Both the position numbers and the translations under genes were made by a program. A DNA stretch of 64,000 bases from Acidobacteriota bacterium (GTDB taxonomy: Bacteria > Acidobacteriota > Blastocatellia > Pyrinomonadales > Pyrinomonadaceae), in the NCBI GenBank assembly GCA_003697135.1, contig RFGC01000037.1, positions 232,764 through 296,763 on the forward strand, given 5' to 3'. Each line of letters starts with the position of its first letter. Position 1 is the stretch's first letter. This document shows, piece by piece, positions 8,119 to 17,589 of this stretch. The notes under the pieces were generated by a model that was not told the origin of the DNA, searched no databases, and worked only from the letters and a program-made list of their open reading frames with translations.

Positions 8119-9534
8119 TCATTCTTTTCTAGGTTCTATCGGAACGAAAAATTCCATAGACCTGTAGATTTCGAGATAAATTCTTGTTTCTGCAGGAAGT
8201 AAATTTTTCCAATTTGCTCCGCCGCGTTGAATGTAAAGCGGCAGCCTTGCGGGATTAGAGTTGTAACCAGCGGCGAGAAGCTCTTTTTGGGTTGCAATCT
8301 GATTTTGAAGTGCTTCGTAAACAGTGCTGTTTAGGATCAAATCGTTCCAAGTCATGTGCATATAAAGTAACATGGCTTTTGCGGCGTTCAGATGATTACG
8401 CATTCCTTCAACAAAATCAGGTATCAATCCGACCATGTAAAAGCGATTTCTAACCATTGAGTAAGTTGAAGGAATCATCTGAACCATGCCGCCTGCACCT
8501 GCACGGCTTACGGAATATCTGTAGGTTTGCCCTTCATTTAGAGCATACAGCGTGTAAATGTCATCGAAGATTTTTTGGTGAGGCTCATTTCTAAATCTTG
8601 CATGATCAACATGCTCAACGATTACTAATCTCTCTGCAATATCAGCGATTTCTTTGGAAATGAATATGCCTTGGGATTTTAGCTGATTCCGTGCGGTATC
8701 TATTATATTGCGCACATAAACTTTTCCTGCTTGCACCACTTCAGGTATAACCAGCCCTGTGTGGGTGGAAACATAGTAAGCAGTTTCTTGGTACTTGCCG
8801 TTTTTTTCGATTGGATATTGAACAAGCAAAGGTAGATGTAACTTTCCGTTTTCGTCTAAAATTGTTACGGGAGTGTTGACACCATTTCCGCGAATTATTC
8901 TGATGATAATTTTCTTTCCGTCGGCACTAAAGGCTGGAAACTCTGCGCCTTTTTGCAAAAATAGGAATTTTGGAATTGCCACAAAATCGAGCTTTTCCCT
9001 ATCAAAATCGTAAAAAGCGAGCCTGACAATACTTGTATCAACACTGGACGCATCATTCATTGCTGTTGGGAGTGGGCGTGATTGCAAAAGTCTTTTGGCT
9101 TCTGCGATTTTGCTCTTGAGTTTCGCAAGGTTCAGTGATTTTTGATCTTGCTGTAAAGGACGATTGCTTTCGTTTATCTTTTTGACGTTTTCGGACGAGT
9201 CTTCTATCAGGTCTTCAATGGAGACTTGTTTTGTGTTTGTTTTTGGCTCGCTTGGCTTATTGGTAATGACAATCGGCGTCGGGAGCGGATTAACTTTTAT
9301 GTTCGGATTTGTCTTCTGTGACTGCGAGTTAATACTTGAATCGTGAGTTTCAGCAGATTTCTTATCTGGACTTTTTGTTTGATCCGAAGCTACAACCACT
9401 CGCGGCCTTGTCAAGGAAGGGTTTTGAATGTCTTGGGCCGCTATTTCAACTGAAAGTTCTAAACTTAATACAAACGAAACTAGCAAAAATATTTGTGCAT
9501 TCACCTTTGACATTTCGCAAAAACTCACTTTCAA
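8119..9534 (-). CDS. Secreted lytic-transglycosylase-like protein
   Basis: About 471 residues. The N-terminus is a signal peptide (F-L-L-V-S-F-V-L-S-L-E-L) followed by a low-complexity Ser/Thr/Pro/Asn/Lys region to about residue 130, and then a middle domain of no recognised family. The C-terminal 170 residues resemble an SLT fold. V-E-H (about residue 308) sits where the catalytic Glu should be, followed by S-R-A-G-A-G-G-M-V-Q-M-I-P-S-T-Y, which matches the family's S-x-A-G-A-x-G-L-M-Q-x-M-P block. Such enzymes cleave peptidoglycan glycan strands. Two starts are possible: TTG at 9534 with AAGGAA about 9 bases upstream (used here), or ATG at 9513 with a weaker site. Convergent with pfkA. Activity is inferred from the motif only. 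Confidence 0.72.
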   Translation of the reverse strand: MKVSFCEMSKVNAQIFLLVSFVLSLELSVEIAAQDIQNPSLTRPRVVVASDQTKSPDKKSAETHDSSINSQSQKTNPNIKVNPLPTPIVITNKPSEPKTNTKQVSIEDLIEDSSENVKKINESNRPLQQDQKSLNLAKLKSKIAEAKRLLQSRPLPTAMNDASSVDTSIVRLAFYDFDREKLDFVAIPKFLFLQKGAEFPAFSADGKKIIIRIIRGNGVNTPVTILDENGKLHLPLLVQYPIEKNGKYQETAYYVSTHTGLVIPEVVQAGKVYVRNIIDTARNQLKSQGIFISKEIADIAERLVIVEHVDHARFRNEPHQKIFDDIYTLYALNEGQTYRYSVSRAGAGGMVQMIPSTYSMVRNRFYMVGLIPDFVEGMRNHLNAAKAMLLYMHMTWNDLILNSTVYEALQNQIATQKELLAAGYNSNPARLPLYIQRGGANWKNLLPAETRIYLEIYRSMEFFVPIEPRKE

Positions 9535-9594
9535 ATCTGAAACTTTCCTTATTTTCAGGATGCAAGATAATTAGGAAGTTTTGCAAGCAGATTT

Positions 9595-11964
9595 TCATCC
9601 CTTTTTCAATTTTGCGTATTTTTCTATCAATTTTTTCACGCCAAAGCCGGGAAAACTAACCGTAAGCTTTGCCGCTTCACCTTTCCCTTCCTTTTTCAAA
9701 ACGAGTCCGCGTCCATATTTTTCATGTAGAACATATATTCCCGGGTAAATCTCGTCGGCGAGATTTTCATCATTTAGTTTCGGACTGTTTTCAATTTCCT
9801 CAGTCCTTTGCATCTCGTTTCTTACAGATTTCTGCCTGAAGAATTCCGCTACTGCTTCGACTGAGTCGTATGTAGGAACGCCGATTTTTGCCTGTTTTTT
9901 CTTTTTTCTTTCAGCGGAAAGCCAAGAAGAAGAATATGAGAGGTCTTCTAAGAATTCATCTGGCATTTCTTTCAGGAAGATAGAAGGCTCATTTTCGACT
10001 TCTGAGAGGTAGAAATGTCGCTTTTTGGCATGAGTTAGAAAGAGAACTTCTTTAGCGCGTGTTAGTGCGACATAACACAAGCGCCTTTCTTCTTCGAGCT
10101 GATTTTCATCATCGAGCGAACGAATATGCGGGAAAACTCCTTGTTCTAGACCTACCAAGAAAACAACCGAAAACTCCAGACCTTTAGCTGCATGAACAGT
10201 CATTAAAGTCAAATTAGAGGCTTCATCGAAATCGTCTGTGCTTGAAGTCAAAGCGGCATAGTCAATGAATTCCCTTAGTCCTAATAATCCCGATGATTTT
10301 GTAACGCCTTCTTCATCTTCTACTTCATCATACCGAGCCGCCGCACTTACGAATTCATAAAGGTTTTCGGCTCTGCTGTGGTCTTGGTCGCTGTTTGAAG
10401 AAAGTAGCATTTGCAGGTATCCGCTTCTTTCTATCACTCCCTTAACAAATTCAGAGATGCTTTTTTCGCCTTTTTGTATCAGTGCTGTTTCACGTTGGAA
10501 TTCTTCAATCAATCCCTTGAAACTGCAAAGAGATGAAACTGCTCGTTTTGGAAATTGTATTGCTATCTCTGTAAGTGCGGAGTTCGCTTTTTCATCTGTG
10601 ATAATCGAGATTGCTTCCCACAAGGAAACATTCATTTGCTTGGCGATTTCTCTTATCTTTTCTAACGTTCTTTCACCTAGTTCCCGCGGCGGAATGTTTA
10701 TTATTCGTTCAAGTGCCAAGTTATCAAAAGGATTCAGAATTACTTTCAGATAAGCCACTATGTCTTTGATTTCAGCGCGTTGGTAGAATGAGAAACCGCC
10801 TACGATTTTGTATTTTATTTGATGCTTTCTCAAAGCTTCTTCAAAAAGGCGAGATTGAGCATTTGTCCGATACAAAACGGCAATTTTCTTTTGTGGATCG
10901 ATTTTCAAAATCTCTTTAATCTTTGACGCTACGAATTCGGCTTCTTCTTCGCCTGTAAGAGCTTGGTAATAATAAACTTTTTCGCCTTCAGGATTGTTTG
11001 TCCAAAGTTTTTTGTCCTTTCGATAAACATTCTGTTTAATGACAGCTTCGGCTACATTCAGGATTGTTTTTGTCGAGCGGTAATTTTGTTCTAGTTTTAT
11101 CACTTTAGCTGAAGGATAGTATTTCTCGAAATCGAGAATGTTTCTGATGTCAGCATGGCGGAAGCCGTAGATGCTTTGTGCATCGTCTCCGACAACGCAG
11201 ATGTTCTGATGCTCTTCAGTTAAGAGTTGAAGCAGGACAAACTGCAAAGGATTTGTGTCTTGATACTCGTCAACCATTATGTATCTGAAAATTTCGTTAT
11301 ACTTTCGGCGGATTTCTTTATCTTTCTGCAGAAGCTGAACTGTTTTGAGAAGCAAATCGTCGAAATCAAGAGCATTAGCGGTTTTCATTTCCTTTTCGTA
11401 GCTTGCCGCTATGTTTAAGATTGCATCTCTTTTGGCGGGTGGATAGTCTCGAATATAGCTTTCCAAGTCTTCGCCACGATTCTTTGCTCCTGATATGACG
11501 TTTTGAACAAACTTCGGTGTAATTTTTTTCTCGTCAATGCTTAAATTCCTGATACAAAGTTTTATGACTTGCTCGCTTTCATCAGCGTCGTAGATATTGA
11601 AGTTTTTCGTGTAGCCTTCTTCAAGTTTTTCTATGTAGGCGCGCAGAATTCGTGTGCAAAAAGAGTGAAACGTGCAGACCAGTGGCAAGGCTTTGTTGTA
11701 AGGATTTTCTTTGAGTTTGTTATGCCCTAAAGATGCTATGAGTCCGACGATTCTTTCTCTCATTTCTTCAGCCGCTTTGTTTGTGAAAGTGACTGAGAGA
11801 ATGTTTTGTGGTTGAACATGGCAGTGTGTCATTAAATAAGCTGTGCGAACCGTTATGACTCTAGTTTTCCCTGAACCAGCTCCAGCAAGCACAAGGACTG
11901 GCCCTTCAGTTGTTGTAACTGCTTCTAATTGTTGTGGATTGAGAGTTGAAAGGATATGTCTCAT
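9595..11964 (-). CDS. pcrA: ATP-dependent DNA helicase PcrA/UvrD
   Basis: 789-residue superfamily 1A 3'-5' helicase acting in nucleotide excision repair, mismatch repair and removal of protein roadblocks. Walker A is G-A-G-S-G-K-T at residues 28-34, Walker B/motif II is V-D-E-Y-Q-D-T-N near residue 230, and motif IV/V/VI elements include Q-N-Y-R-S-T, T-V-H-A-A-K-G-L-E-F and V-A-L-T-R-A. The last 50 residues (H-E-K-Y-G-R-G-L-V and so on) form the Tudor-like RNA-polymerase-binding tail typical of PcrA/UvrD. The start at 11964 lies 3 bases after the isochorismatase-like stop, so the two are probably co-transcribed. Confidence 0.95.
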   Translation of the reverse strand: MRHILSTLNPQQLEAVTTTEGPVLVLAGAGSGKTRVITVRTAYLMTHCHVQPQNILSVTFTNKAAEEMRERIVGLIASLGHNKLKENPYNKALPLVCTFHSFCTRILRAYIEKLEEGYTKNFNIYDADESEQVIKLCIRNLSIDEKKITPKFVQNVISGAKNRGEDLESYIRDYPPAKRDAILNIAASYEKEMKTANALDFDDLLLKTVQLLQKDKEIRRKYNEIFRYIMVDEYQDTNPLQFVLLQLLTEEHQNICVVGDDAQSIYGFRHADIRNILDFEKYYPSAKVIKLEQNYRSTKTILNVAEAVIKQNVYRKDKKLWTNNPEGEKVYYYQALTGEEEAEFVASKIKEILKIDPQKKIAVLYRTNAQSRLFEEALRKHQIKYKIVGGFSFYQRAEIKDIVAYLKVILNPFDNLALERIINIPPRELGERTLEKIREIAKQMNVSLWEAISIITDEKANSALTEIAIQFPKRAVSSLCSFKGLIEEFQRETALIQKGEKSISEFVKGVIERSGYLQMLLSSNSDQDHSRAENLYEFVSAAARYDEVEDEEGVTKSSGLLGLREFIDYAALTSSTDDFDEASNLTLMTVHAAKGLEFSVVFLVGLEQGVFPHIRSLDDENQLEEERRLCYVALTRAKEVLFLTHAKKRHFYLSEVENEPSIFLKEMPDEFLEDLSYSSSWLSAERKKKKQAKIGVPTYDSVEAVAEFFRQKSVRNEMQRTEEIENSPKLNDENLADEIYPGIYVLHEKYGRGLVLKKEGKGEAAKLTVSFPGFGVKKLIEKYAKLKKG

Positions 11965-11967
11965 AGT

Positions 11968-12519
11968 CTATTTGATTAAACTTTGGATTTCCTTGAAGCA
12001 AGGATGGGCTGAACTGCGCATCAATTCAAAAATCGCCATTTCGAGCGAAGACAAAACAGCACCGCTTTGCTTCATTTTCTCGATCCCTATTTGTTTATTG
12101 ATTTCAAAGCGACTGCTAACGCAATCGGCTAAAAGATGCACCTGAAAACCTTTTTCCAGAAGTTCATGTGCTGTTTGATTGACGCAAACATGGGTTTCTA
12201 TACCACAAATAATAGCCTGGCTAGCATTCAAACTTTCAAGATGTTCCATAAAGCCTTCCGCTCCGCACGAGCTAAAAGAGCTTTTTTCATAAATTTTCTG
12301 ATCAGCAGGTAAAACCGATAAGATTTCTTCCACCGTGTGCTTCAAGCCTTTTGGATATTGCTCGGTCACAATTACGGGGACTTGAAGAATTCTACATGCT
12401 CGAATCATGGTCGAAATTTTCGCAGTAAGCTCGTAAAAATCTGGAATTACTTTACGGAAGGCTTCCTGCATGTCAATAACAATTAGTGCGGCTTTTTCTC
12501 TTTGCAAAAGATTTTGCAT
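11968..12519 (-). CDS. Isochorismatase-family cysteine hydrolase
   Basis: 183-residue single-domain hydrolase. The family triad is visible: Asp in V-I-D-M-Q-E near residue 17, Lys in E-K-S-S-F near residue 105, and Cys in E-T-H-V-C near residue 141, followed by T-A-H-E-L-L. Members hydrolyse small amides or vinyl ethers (nicotinamide, isochorismate, N-carbamoyl compounds). The size and sequence resemble YcaC-like proteins, whose substrate is unknown. It lies 1 base after the small membrane protein and 3 bases before pcrA, in a probable operon. Confidence 0.85.
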   Translation of the reverse strand: MQNLLQREKAALIVIDMQEAFRKVIPDFYELTAKISTMIRACRILQVPVIVTEQYPKGLKHTVEEILSVLPADQKIYEKSSFSSCGAEGFMEHLESLNASQAIICGIETHVCVNQTAHELLEKGFQVHLLADCVSSRFEINKQIGIEKMKQSGAVLSSLEMAIFELMRSSAHPCFKEIQSLIK

Positions 12520-12520
12520 T

Positions 12521-12700
12521 TTATGCTTGCTCCTCTTTTTCCTCTTTTCGTTTTAGTTGCTCGATTTTTCGGGCTTCCTTTTCGCGTTCAAGTTGCTCTC
12601 GTTTATAGGTGCGGAAAAACAAAACTACGGCAATGGCGCATCCGATTAGGATCAAAATCATCATTGCCGATACAAAGTAGATTTCGGCAAGGTTTTCCAT
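12521..12700 (-). CDS. Small single-pass membrane protein with charged coiled tail
   Basis: 59 residues from the ATG at 12700. One membrane helix (about residues 8-30, F-V-S-A-M-M-I-L-I-L-I-G) is followed by a highly charged Lys/Glu/Arg tail likely to form a helix. No family recognised. The frame stays open to a TTG at 12754, 1 base after the rfbB stop, which would add 18 polar residues. I prefer the ATG because the membrane segment follows directly, but there is no clear ribosome site for either. Its position in a tight minus-strand series suggests it is expressed. Confidence 0.6.
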   Translation of the reverse strand: MENLAEIYFVSAMMILILIGCAIAVVLFFRTYKREQLEREKEARKIEQLKRKEEKEEQA

Positions 12701-12755
12701 AATGTTGATTTTAACATTCGAGCTTTTTCGAGCCAATTTGCTTGAGTTTGACAAA

Positions 12756-13778
12756 TCAAAGTCCCAGTCTTGATCCGTAAAGCCGTCGGTAATATTCTCT
12801 GTAGCTTCCGTTTCTAATTCTTTCGACCCAATCTTGATTTTCTTGATACCATTGAATCGTTCTTCTCAAACCTTCTTCCCACTTTACTTTCGGTTTCCAG
12901 CCTATTTCTGTTTCAACTTTTGTTGGATCAATCGCATAGCGGCGATCGTGTCCGGGACGGTCTTGAACAAACCTTATCAGGGAATACGGTTTCCCCAAAA
13001 TATCAAGAATTGATTTGACAACCTCAATGTTTTGCCTTTCGTTTCGCGCACCAATGTTGTAGATTTCGCCGCTTCTACCTTTTTCATAAATTTCCCAGAT
13101 TGCCCTGCAATGGTCTTCAACGTAAATCCAATCGCGAACATTTTTGCCATCACCATAAACTGGTAGTGGTTCGTCGTTCATTGCATTTGCAATCATTAAG
13201 GGGATTAACTTTTCTGGAAATTGTCTTGGTCCATAGTTGTTTCCACATCGGGTTATAATCGTATCAAGCCCGAAAGTTTTTCTAGCAGCACGAACTATCA
13301 GCTCAGCAGAAGCTTTTGAAGCGGCATAAGGAGAATTAGGACGAAGAGGCGATTGTTCGGTGAAGAAACTCTTATCATCTTCGGGTAGAGAACCCATGAC
13401 TTCATCTGTGCTGATTTGGATAAATCTTTTCACCTTTTTGTAGCGTGCCGCGTCCAATAAAACTTGCGTTCCCAATACGTTTGTTCTCAAAAATTCGTCT
13501 GCTGATTCTATGCTTCTGTCAACATGAGATTCAGCCGCAAAATTAAAAATCGCATCTGCGTTTTCCGGTAGCGCCTCAAAAACCGCCTTTCTGTCGGCTA
13601 TATCTCCGTGGACGAATTCATGCCTTGATGGATCAAGACCTTTTAGATTCTCTAAATTTCCGGCATAGGTCAAGGCGTCGAAGTTGATTACTTTGACGTC
13701 GGAAGTTTCTTCTAAAATCAATCTAACGAAGGCCGAACCGATGAATCCAGCTCCGCCAGTAACAAAAATGATTCTCAT
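12756..13778 (-). CDS. rfbB: dTDP-glucose 4,6-dehydratase
   Basis: 340-residue extended short-chain dehydrogenase that converts dTDP-glucose to dTDP-4-keto-6-deoxyglucose on the way to rhamnose and other deoxysugars of surface polysaccharide. The NAD-binding motif is T-G-G-A-G-F-I-G at residues 7-14. S-T-D-E-V-M-G supplies the catalytic Asp/Glu pair, and S-P-Y-A-A-S-K-A the Tyr-x3-Lys. R-C-G-N-N-Y-G-P-R-Q-F-P-E-K-L and R-D-W-I-Y-V-E-D-H are family signatures. RfbA, C and D are not nearby. It heads the series rfbB, small membrane protein, isochorismatase-like, pcrA. Confidence 0.94.
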   Translation of the reverse strand: MRIIFVTGGAGFIGSAFVRLILEETSDVKVINFDALTYAGNLENLKGLDPSRHEFVHGDIADRKAVFEALPENADAIFNFAAESHVDRSIESADEFLRTNVLGTQVLLDAARYKKVKRFIQISTDEVMGSLPEDDKSFFTEQSPLRPNSPYAASKASAELIVRAARKTFGLDTIITRCGNNYGPRQFPEKLIPLMIANAMNDEPLPVYGDGKNVRDWIYVEDHCRAIWEIYEKGRSGEIYNIGARNERQNIEVVKSILDILGKPYSLIRFVQDRPGHDRRYAIDPTKVETEIGWKPKVKWEEGLRRTIQWYQENQDWVERIRNGSYREYYRRLYGSRLGL

Positions 13779-14097
13779 AATTTTTCGATAGATTTTGCTT
13801 TTTTCAAGTCAAGCTAAATGCATTTTCACTCGATTGAGGTGAAATTTACGAACTTTGATTTTACCTTGCTTTTTGGTTTTCATCAAAGCATCATCGGTTC
13901 TTTTTAAGCAAACCTAAGTTTCAATTTTACAAGATTTTTATCTCTGGATTTGCTTTTTGCAAAAAGGTTTGATAATTCTAAAACAAGTTCCGTTTTAGGA
14001 ATCAGCCAAAGACAATAAACGAATCTTAGTTGAATTTGCTTTATGCTCTTTTTCCGGGCAGGGGTCTTTCTTGAAAAACTTGCTGGGAGTAAAGTGG
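13779..14097 (+). other. Divergent intergenic region, no gene seen
   Basis: 319 bases of AT-rich sequence between the divergent rfbB and M23 peptidase genes. All frames are broken by stops or lack a supported start. It should hold promoters for both genes, but I found no convincing -35/-10 pair. Confidence 0.5.
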
Positions 14098-14898
14098 ATG
14101 AAGAAAGATAGCTATGCTTTTTTGATTTTCTATTCGTCTCGCTCTGGCATTTACATACGCCGGGTTGAGATTTCAAAAAACAAAATAAAGAGAAGTGTTG
14201 CTTGTTCGGCTTTTGGATTGTTTGTTTTGATTGTTATTGGTTTTATTAATCCTGGCTTCAACAAAGTCTTCAGCCAAATTGAAGTTGGAAAAAGTTTGAT
14301 AGATCCTGCATTTGCAGAAAGTCATATTTCAATATCACAAGAGCAATTTGAGTGGGGAGAAAGGCAATTAAACTCTGGCGGTCCTGTCATGACAAGAAAT
14401 TCGGAATCGGTGCAATCTGATAAAGATGAAGAAATAGATGGTGAATTAAGAGAGATTGTTTCTAAGCTTGAGCCTGAATACGTTCCGAATCTCTGGCCGC
14501 GGGAAGACAAAATAAACAATGAGTTCGGTTTTAGGAGCAATCCTTTTGGTGGAAGGACTTACGAATTTCATGAAGGGATTGATATTAGCGGTGAACGTGG
14601 TGATAGTGTAGTAGCCGCAGGAGGCGGAAGAGTTATCAAAGCAGGTTGGCAAGGTGGTTATGGAAATTTGATCGAAATAGATCACGGCGGTGGTCTAACA
14701 ACTCGCTATGGGCATTTGATGAAGATAGAAGTTAAAGTCGGCGAATTTGTAAGCAAGGGACAACAAATCGGACTAGTCGGCTCAACGGGACGTTCGACAG
14801 GTCCTCATCTTCACTTTGAACTTCGATTGAATGATAGAGCTATAAACCCAAGAAAACTATTACCGCCAGAAATAGAGATATTGCCTAATAGAGAGTGA
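14098..14898 (+). CDS. M23 family metallopeptidase (LytM-type)
   Basis: 266-residue protein: a short cytoplasmic N-terminus, one membrane helix (about residues 38-57, F-G-L-F-V-L-I-V-I-G-F) and a C-terminal M23 zinc peptidase domain (about 140-260). The zinc ligands are present: H-E-G-I-D (H-x3-D) and H-L-H-F-E (H-x-H). M23 enzymes cleave peptide cross-links in peptidoglycan, or act as activators of amidases when ligands are lost; here all ligands remain, so it is probably active. The start at 14098 is preferred over an upstream TTG at 14071 because GGGAG lies about 8-9 bases before it. Convergent with the diguanylate cyclase. Confidence 0.9.
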   Translation: MKKDSYAFLIFYSSRSGIYIRRVEISKNKIKRSVACSAFGLFVLIVIGFINPGFNKVFSQIEVGKSLIDPAFAESHISISQEQFEWGERQLNSGGPVMTRNSESVQSDKDEEIDGELREIVSKLEPEYVPNLWPREDKINNEFGFRSNPFGGRTYEFHEGIDISGERGDSVVAAGGGRVIKAGWQGGYGNLIEIDHGGGLTTRYGHLMKIEVKVGEFVSKGQQIGLVGSTGRSTGPHLHFELRLNDRAINPRKLLPPEIEILPNRE

Positions 14899-14923
14899 GA
14901 AGATCGGCTAATAAAATTTTCCC

Positions 14924-16444
14924 TTATTTGACTTTTCTAGTTTTCGGAAATGCTTTTTTCTTATTTTTTTCTTCATACATACGTAAGTCGGCTACTTCTA
15001 AAAGTTCTTTCATACTGAGGCCATCTTTAGGATAAACTGCAAGCCCACAACTTATGCTGACCTTTATAGATTTTCCAGAGATCAAAAAAGGCTCTTCAAC
15101 AGCTTTGCAGATTCTTGAAACGACTTTTTTAGCACTTTCTTCGCCACATTCATGTAGCAACACGGCAAACTCATCTCCGCCGAGTCTTGCGACCGTATCA
15201 GGACCGCGTAAAACGGAAGCAACACGAGCCGCAACGAGCTTTAGAAGTTCATCGCCAACATTATGCCCGAAGCAGTCGTTGACATTTTTGAAATCGTCAA
15301 TATCGAAATAGATAACCGAAAAAATCCTTCTTAAAACCCTTGAACGTTCTATCAAAAGCTCAAAGTCTTCTTGAAACTTTCGCCGATTCGCTGTGTGTGT
15401 CAAGCTATCACGAAAGGCTAGGTTTCTCAGGAAGAACTCATATCTTTTGCTTTCTGTTATATCTCTTAGTATAAAAACACGGCCTTCAAGAACATCTGCT
15501 TTGCTTTTGACGGGAGAGACTTTGACGGAAATATAGCGCTGTTCACCATGGAGATTGATTTGAAATTCATCATAAAAATTCTCGGCATCCTTGCATTTGC
15601 TTAGCAGATCACTCCACTCAGAGAAAACTTCTTCTAATTTTTTCCCTACAAGCTCTTCAACCGTTTTCCCCAAACCTTCGGCAGCAGCTGGGTTTATATC
15701 AATAATCCTGTTGTTTGTATCAACAACCAAAACGCCATCGCTTATACTGCTGAAAACTTTTTCGTATGCGAGTGGACTGGCTCTTAGGAAGTTATATCGG
15801 AAAATAGCAAAACTAACGGTAAGAAAGAATAAGGGCAACGAAAATGCTGTTAATGAAATATCTCCAAACACTTTGAAGACCGACAAAGCATTAGCAATAA
15901 ACGGTATCAAAACGGCAGCAAACAACGTTTTTAATCTTTTTCTTTCTTCCTTTGGAGTTTTTCTCAACTGGTCGAGTATTAGAACAAGGGTGATCATCAA
16001 CAGAGTGTAGGAGTAGGGTAAGTGAACGAGCCAATAATAAAGACCGTATGTAAATCTCAGGTGTTCTTGTGAATCCAAATAGCTTTGCTTGAAAAAAAGT
16101 AAGTGGTTATCATTCGTGAGTAGCATTATGGTTGAAATAGAGGGAACGACAAAAAGCAGAACAGTTTTTTTGAGCCCAATGTTTTTCCCAAGATAGTTGC
16201 TTATAAACAAAAAAGAAAAGACGGGCAAAGCAATGGCTGCAATAAATCGGGGTGTTTCGGCTTGCCATTGGATTTGTAGCGTTTGATCCGTTCTTTTGAT
16301 CAATTCGGCATACATCCACAAAATTGATAGAAAACAGCTAATGGCGAAAAAATTGCCGCCGCGAATGCGACTGCGTAAGGTGTAAATCAAGATAAGCAGA
16401 GAAACGAGAATCCCAATGACGAGATATGTTGATGCAAAGTCCAT
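14924..16444 (-). CDS. Membrane diguanylate cyclase, 7TM-PAS-GGDEF
   Basis: 506 residues. The N-terminus holds about seven or eight membrane segments (residues about 5-235), resembling the 7TM region found in some histidine kinases. It is followed by a PAS domain (about 240-355, I-S-D-G-V-L-V-V-D-T-N-N-R-I) and a GGDEF domain (about 365-500). The active-site loop is an intact G-G-D-E-F. R-G-P-D stands exactly five residues before it, so the allosteric inhibitory site R-x-x-D is also present. The product would be cyclic di-GMP with feedback inhibition. The start at 16444 is the first ATG; a TTG at 16507 is possible. It is divergent from the lipid kinase. The signal sensed is unknown. Confidence 0.9.
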   Translation of the reverse strand: MDFASTYLVIGILVSLLILIYTLRSRIRGGNFFAISCFLSILWMYAELIKRTDQTLQIQWQAETPRFIAAIALPVFSFLFISNYLGKNIGLKKTVLLFVVPSISTIMLLTNDNHLLFFKQSYLDSQEHLRFTYGLYYWLVHLPYSYTLLMITLVLILDQLRKTPKEERKRLKTLFAAVLIPFIANALSVFKVFGDISLTAFSLPLFFLTVSFAIFRYNFLRASPLAYEKVFSSISDGVLVVDTNNRIIDINPAAAEGLGKTVEELVGKKLEEVFSEWSDLLSKCKDAENFYDEFQINLHGEQRYISVKVSPVKSKADVLEGRVFILRDITESKRYEFFLRNLAFRDSLTHTANRRKFQEDFELLIERSRVLRRIFSVIYFDIDDFKNVNDCFGHNVGDELLKLVAARVASVLRGPDTVARLGGDEFAVLLHECGEESAKKVVSRICKAVEEPFLISGKSIKVSISCGLAVYPKDGLSMKELLEVADLRMYEEKNKKKAFPKTRKVK

Positions 16445-16606
16445 GCGAAAAAAGTCAATGCAAGAATTACTAACTGAATGATATTCAAAATTACAGACGT
16501 TGGTCAATGATCTTATTGCAGAATCAGTATGTTAGATCGACAAGTTTTTGTGTGGGCTTTTTGCTGATTAAGAGCTAGTCGTATTAGAATTTTGCAAGTT
16601 GGAGAA

Positions 16607-17563
16607 ATGGCTTTTGATCCTTCAGTAGCGTTGGTTATTGTGAATCCGCAGTCGGCATCGGGTTCGACAAGGGAGCGATGGGCAGAGATCGCTTCCGACC
16701 TTAGAGCGCACTTTGGGGCTTTTCAAGTTGCCTTTACCAAAAAACAGGGCGACGGTATCGAGATTGCATTTCACGCCGCTAAAAAAGGAAGAAAGTTTAT
16801 CATAGCCTGCGGTGGTGATGGCACAATTAACGAAGTTGCAAACGGGATTTTGCTTTCTCAAAAAGACGTTGAGCTTGGTATCTTGCCCTCAGGAACGGGC
16901 GGAGATTTCCGGCGAACATTAGGCATCTCGACTGAAGTCCGCCAAGCAGCAAAACAGTTAAGGGAAGGCGTAACCAGATTGGTTGATGTCGGTAAAGTAT
17001 CTTATACAAATGATAAAGGCGAGTTTAGCGAAAGATATTTCCTGAACGTAGCATCTTTTGGGCTTTCTGCATCTGTAATACGCAGGGTAAAGACTAACAT
17101 AAAGCTTCAATGGCTACCGCTACAGGAACTGCGCGGCAAGTTGAGTTTTGCACTTTCGACTTTGCAGGAAATTATGGAATCAAACAGCATATATGTCAAA
17201 GTCAAGATAGATGAGAAAAGAGAAAACTCATTGATTACACTGAACTTTTGCATTTGCAATGCACGTTTCTTTGGCGGTGGAATGAAAATAGCTCCAAATG
17301 CTCGAATAAACGATGGACTTTTCGATGTTGTAAACATTGGCGATATTTCTGCTTTGAAAGTTATCTTGAATTCTTACTCTCTTTATCAAGGCACACACTT
17401 AAGCCTTCCTGAAGTGGGAAGCACTCTCGCCAAAACTATAGAGGCAAAACCTTTTCATAAAGGCCAAGAAATTCAGATCGAGGTTGATGGAGAATTGATA
17501 GGAAAGCTACCTGCAAAGTTTGAAATCATACCAAATGCCCTGAAAATAAGGGTTCCTTCTTAA
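16607..17563 (+). CDS. Diacylglycerol/lipid kinase family protein
   Basis: 318-residue protein of the DagK/YegS family. The ATP-binding motif G-G-D-G-T-I-N-E-V-A-N-G lies near residues 70-81 and L-P-S-G-T-G-G-D-F-R-R near 96-106. Family members phosphorylate diacylglycerol or other lipids at the membrane. GGAG just upstream favours the ATG at 16607; a TTG at 16592 is in frame. Monocistronic between the cyclase and rluD, which converges on it. Confidence 0.88.
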   Translation: MAFDPSVALVIVNPQSASGSTRERWAEIASDLRAHFGAFQVAFTKKQGDGIEIAFHAAKKGRKFIIACGGDGTINEVANGILLSQKDVELGILPSGTGGDFRRTLGISTEVRQAAKQLREGVTRLVDVGKVSYTNDKGEFSERYFLNVASFGLSASVIRRVKTNIKLQWLPLQELRGKLSFALSTLQEIMESNSIYVKVKIDEKRENSLITLNFCICNARFFGGGMKIAPNARINDGLFDVVNIGDISALKVILNSYSLYQGTHLSLPEVGSTLAKTIEAKPFHKGQEIQIEVDGELIGKLPAKFEIIPNALKIRVPS

Positions 17564-17589
17564 GCGGAGTAGTCGAGTTTGATCGTTAA

